A stretch of 64,000 nt of DNA from Eucalyptus grandis (Eukaryota; Streptophyta; Magnoliopsida; Myrtales; Myrtaceae), in the NCBI RefSeq assembly GCF_016545825.1, contig NC_052612.1, positions 42,515,738 to 42,579,737 of the forward strand, given 5' to 3'. Positions 61,162 through 64,000 of the stretch are shown piece after piece; within the stretch, counting starts at the first letter, position 1; each line of letters starts with the position of its first letter. The translations under genes were made by a program, and so were the position numbers. Below the pieces are notes generated by a model. It was not told where the DNA came from. It did not search any database and saw only the letters and a list, made by a program, of their open reading frames with translations.

Positions 61162-61545
61162 TTCGAGCGACTCTACTTCTTGTCACAGTGAAGAAGAATT
61201 ATCTGGTGGTAGATGATCCTTCCAGGAACCTGTTGCTGGAGATTCAGCCGTGAGATTGTGGTCAACTTGGGCATCGGATGGATTAATCTGTTGGTTCTGG
61301 TGACTTTTGCTTTTCGTTTCTTTTTCTTCTCCTTATTTTGGAGTGAGGATACTACGTGTTTTACCATTTGGTTCATCCGTCTTGCTCTGGATAATGAGAT
61401 TGTAATGCATATTACCTCTTTAGTACTTCACAAACCCAGAAAAAGTAGCGCCTCGAAATTTTTGTGTTCAAACTTAACCGGTTATTTGACGCGATCGATT
61501 TAAATCAAATCGCGTGTGAAGGAATGGCGGTGCATAAAACAGTAC

Positions 61546-61679
61546 CACAATAATTTGATGACACCTGCCCATCTCAACTTCTTTTAGCTCTCTCTGCTTT
61601 TTCAAATTAAAAAAAATATGATTTTATTACAAATATTTTATTGCAAATATACTGAGGGAGGGAAATAAAAGAGGGAGCG
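61546..61679. repeat. Diverged third copy of the 145-bp repeat
   Basis: GACACCTGCCC, CAACTTCTTT, TCTCTNTGCTTTTTCAAAT and ATTTTATTACAAAT follow in the same order as in 47700-47930. It is the left part of a block duplicated from 47.7-48.2 kb. Confidence 0.75.
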
Positions 61680-61816
61680 ACAAAAATGTTGAACTAACTT
61701 GTGTAAAACAGATCATACGTTGCATTTTGAGCTACAAGAAATACATAGTAATGCTACATATAGAATGCAACCATGAAATTCAGCCAACACAAGGCAACAT
61801 TACCCTTGGTTATTAC

Positions 61817-61927
61817 CTTCTTACGATGCCACACAACCACGCTGCGGCCCGACTTCGGCTGGTTCTCCCCCTTGGTGGTGAAATCATCGTTGAACGCCCT
61901 CGCCACGTGCTTCACCAGCCTGTCCAT
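61817..61927 (-). pseudogene. Captured fragment of TFIIE alpha subunit
   Basis: On the minus strand, 37 codons begin MDRLVKHVARAFNDDF and continue with TTKGENQPKSGRS before ending at a GT donor-like site. This matches the N-terminal winged-helix start of plant transcription initiation factor IIE subunit alpha, whose conserved core reads about ARAFYDD-TKGDNQPKSGRSDNRG. The residues after SGRS diverge, and no further TFIIE exons follow. It is therefore a fragment, not a working gene. Confidence 0.65.
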
Positions 61928-62068
61928 ACCACATCACCATGAGCAACAAAACAACAATCGAAGGAAACCCCAATCCAATCGATGAACTGAAATTCCCCCC
62001 CTTCCAAAACTGAATCAAGCAACAACACAACATCACTCGAAGACCCTGCGGAATTGAAGGATCCACCT

Positions 62069-62480
62069 GGCTGCTGCTCGAGCGAGCTGGCTGCTGCTCG
62101 AGCTGCAGCTCCAGCTCGAGCAGCATCTCGCTGAGCAGCAGCTCCACTGGAGCTGCAGCTCGCTGGAGCTGCTGCTCGAGCCGCTGCTGGAGCAGCAGCT
62201 CGCTGGAGCAGCAGCTCCAGCAGCTCCAGTCGAGCTGCAGCTCCAGTGGAACTGCAGCTCCAGCTCGAGCAGCAGCTCCATCGAGCAGCTGCTGGTCGAG
62301 CGAGCAGCTGCTCGCTCGAGCAGAGCAGCAGCTGCTCGAGCAGCTCTGCCAGCTGCAGCTCGAGCGAGCAGCTGGCAGAGCTGCTCTGCCGCTCGAGCTG
62401 CTGGCAGAGCTGCTCTGCCAGCTCGAGCAGCTCGCTGGAGCTTGCAGAGAGCTCGCTCGAAGCAGCTCGAGCGAGCAGCC
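62069..62480. repeat. Palindromic GC-rich tract of GAGCAGCTC/CTGCAG/CTCGAG words
   Basis: About 410 bases are built almost only from CAGCTCGAGCAGCTCCAGCT-like words. The two strands look alike, so long open frames appear on both (Ala/Ser/Leu/Glu/Gln only). CTCGAG, CAGCTG and CTGCAG sites recur throughout. The tract can fold on itself in many registers. It is not a protein gene. Confidence 0.85.
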
Positions 62481-63116
62481 GTCCCAGATCTGCCGCAGAT
62501 CTGGGCGAGCAACGCTCGCTTGAGGCTCGAGCGAGCCGTCCCAGATCTGCCTCGCCGAAGCCCATCGTCGACCGGAGAAGGAGGAGAACCAGAAAACCTA
62601 CCTGGATTCGGAGCTTCAGCCGGTGGAGTCGCCGGGTGAGTCGCCGGAGAGACGAGGCCGAGTGGGAGGCGCCGGAGAGAAGGGAGACACGCCGGAAAGT
62701 TGCCGGAGACAGCCGGTGCGTCGGCGTCGTTCTTCGCCGGAGCGTTGGCCGAGTGAGGAGTCGCCGGAGAAGGAGGACGAACGAAGGAGAGCACGAACGA
62801 ACGAAGTGTTCCCGTTTCGTTTTTTTGTTCTTTTCATTTTTGTTCCTTTCGAGCGTCCAAGAAGTGTTTCTCAAGGCCAGAAACAGAAACAACAATTTGT
62901 TGTTTTTTTTTTTGTTTATTTTTGTTCGTTCTCAAAAAACAAAAAGAACAAAACCTAACCAAACGCGTTTTCGTTAACTTTTTTTTGTTAACAAAATCCG
63001 TACAAAGTATTCCAAAACACTTCTTTGGAGCGTTTCCATGCACGCCCTATGTCTCTGAAGGAGATAATTTGTTCCGTATGTCTTGTGTGTGGCGTGAGAA
63101 AATAGATTGTAGTAAC

Positions 63117-63450
63117 TATTGGGGTGTGACTCATTCTTTTTGACAAAAAAGCACAGGAATTCTGCTCCCCGGTGAGCAGGCAGCAGTTCAGGGGCCGCCC
63201 CCAACGAGGCCCTTAAAGACGTCTAAGGACTTTAATTTGGGCCCGTATTTTATTAGTAGTTTAGGTTTGTGCTCATGAAAACTGTAGAGTTTAATTGAGA
63301 GTTAAAACGAAGATGTGATATGTGTTAATTATAGTGAAATTTTCTACTCGATGTAGCCTTAATTTAAGGTGAACAAGATAAATCTCGTGTCTCGATTTTC
63401 TTTCTTGCCTTACTATCTAGTTTGTTATGTTTGTGCCCCCGATTCTAGCA
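63117..63450. mobile_element. Solo-LTR-like insertion with empty site at 48.0 kb
   Basis: The 334-bp segment starts TATTGGGG and ends TCTAGCA. It is flanked by GTAAC (63112-63116) and ATAAC (63451-63455), one mismatch apart. The paralogous DNA at 48004-48008 has ATAAC once, without the insert. The right part (GGTGAACAAGATAAATCTCG) resembles a copia-type LTR R/U5 region. Confidence 0.65.
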
Positions 63451-63908
63451 ATAACAAGGTGTGGTTTTTTCTGTTCACGTATAGCATTTGATGGTTACAA
63501 AAAGTGTATATTCATTTGAGCACATGCTCGTATCGTATTTTAGTATAACTATTCTATGAATTATCGATTGCAATTTTCTCATATAGCCACCTAAACGCTT
63601 CCAAACTAGACACATGGTATTAAAGCCACGTCTCCATACCCCATACTCAGTAAGGAGGTGCCCTTTGTACAGTAGAGGGGATCCTGGGAGAGAAGCAGCT
63701 AACCGAGGGATCAAAACAAAAAGAAATGTGCTTTGAAAATGGAGTCCTCCTAGCATTCATTATTGGAAAGGGCAATTTAAATTTTTTGGTACGGTGTGTT
63801 TTCAGCCATTCTGGGTGTGGATTTAGCTTCCTGGTTCTGATTATCGTTGTGACGGATTTGAGTAAATCTGAGCTTCAATTTTCCTTCTAGAAGTACAAAA
63901 GCCGAACC

Positions 63909-64000
63909 ATGGTCTTCAAATTCACCACCATCGATCTCACAGACAGTCCTCGCGATTTTGACTCCGACTTGCCACCTGCTTCTCAATCATTGATGGTTTG
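63909..64000 (+). CDS. 5' end of a fourth SERK-like kinase copy (cut by window edge)
   Basis: Thirty codons starting MVFKFTTIDLTDSPRDFDS are open to the window edge, followed in frame by DLPPASQSLMV. The start and acidic juxtamembrane-like stretch match the three copies at 54.2, 58.1 and 60.0 kb. A splice-acceptor-like TTCCTTCTAG ends 18 bases before the ATG, as in the 58.1-kb copy. Whether the rest is intact cannot be seen. Confidence 0.6.
   Translation, partial: MVFKFTTIDLTDSPRDFDSDLPPASQSLMV

Larger units (their letters stand above)
61680..63048. mobile_element. 1.37-kb insertion into the duplicated block, with captured gene fragment
   Basis: Relative to 47.7-48.2 kb, the duplicated block is interrupted between GAGGGAGCG (61671-61679) and ATGTCTCTGAA (63049). 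The inserted DNA contains a TFIIE alpha fragment (61817-61927), a palindromic GC-rich tract (about 62069-62480), a GCCGGAGA-rich segment (62570-62770) and a T-rich right part with TTGTTCTTTT runs. I could not identify terminal repeats or a target duplication, so the mobile-element class is open; a Pack-MULE-like origin is one possibility. Confidence 0.5.

Noticed and set aside
62033..62977. Three frames of 240-330 codons on both strands
   Set aside because: They arise from the palindromic GC tract, which is open on both strands. The products are only Ala/Ser/Leu/Glu/Gln runs.

Overview
The window is nuclear DNA from a flowering plant, most likely a woody eudicot. The genes are intron-containing with GT-AG borders, the intergenic DNA is AT-rich, long CT/GA microsatellites are common, and small DNA transposons and LTR relics are frequent. 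The dispersed element family with GGGTTAATACC ends looks like one I associate with Eucalyptus and other Myrtaceae; that placement is inference.

Layout, left half. An SEC14/CRAL-TRIO-like gene lies at 1.98-4.39 kb (+, 3 exons). L-galactono-1,4-lactone dehydrogenase (GLDH, vitamin C synthesis and complex I assembly) follows at 6.08-10.82 kb (+, 6 exons). A 60-residue cysteine-rich transmembrane (CYSTM) gene sits tail to tail with GLDH at 11.45-11.86 kb (-, 3 small exons). A gene-poor stretch with three TIR elements comes next, then an unrecognised terminal exon near 17.5 kb (-). A BLADE-ON-PETIOLE gene (BTB plus ankyrin co-regulator) is at 20.16-22.47 kb (-, 2 exons).

From 22.5 to 41.8 kb I see no protein gene I can support. 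This part holds a near-perfect hairpin at 23.4 kb, a Tourist-like MITE at 35.7 kb, microsatellites and two orphan promoter-like patches.

Right half. PMT6, a Golgi-type pectin-methyltransferase-family gene, is at 41.84-47.13 kb (-, 7 exons) and carries an apparent 1-nt frameshift at its first splice junction. From 47.7 kb to the end the DNA is heavily duplicated: local tandem repeats, a block copied from 47.7-48.2 kb to 61.5-63.7 kb, and a tandem array of SERK-derived kinases. The array has one open copy (54.2-55.5 kb), two broken copies (58.1 and 60.0 kb) and the start of a fourth at the window edge. Into it have inserted a 957-bp hAT-type element with an exact 8-bp target duplication, a solo-LTR-like element, and a 1.37-kb insertion holding a fragment of the TFIIE alpha gene and an extraordinary palindromic GC-rich tract.

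The genes do not form one pathway. GLDH (ascorbate), BOP (organ boundaries), PMT6 (cell wall), CYSTM (stress) and the kinases are independent neighbours. From memory, the Arabidopsis counterparts of PMT6 and of the SEC14-like gene are adjacent (At3g10200 and At3g10210), so the two flanks may mark a conserved segment split here by about 37 kb.
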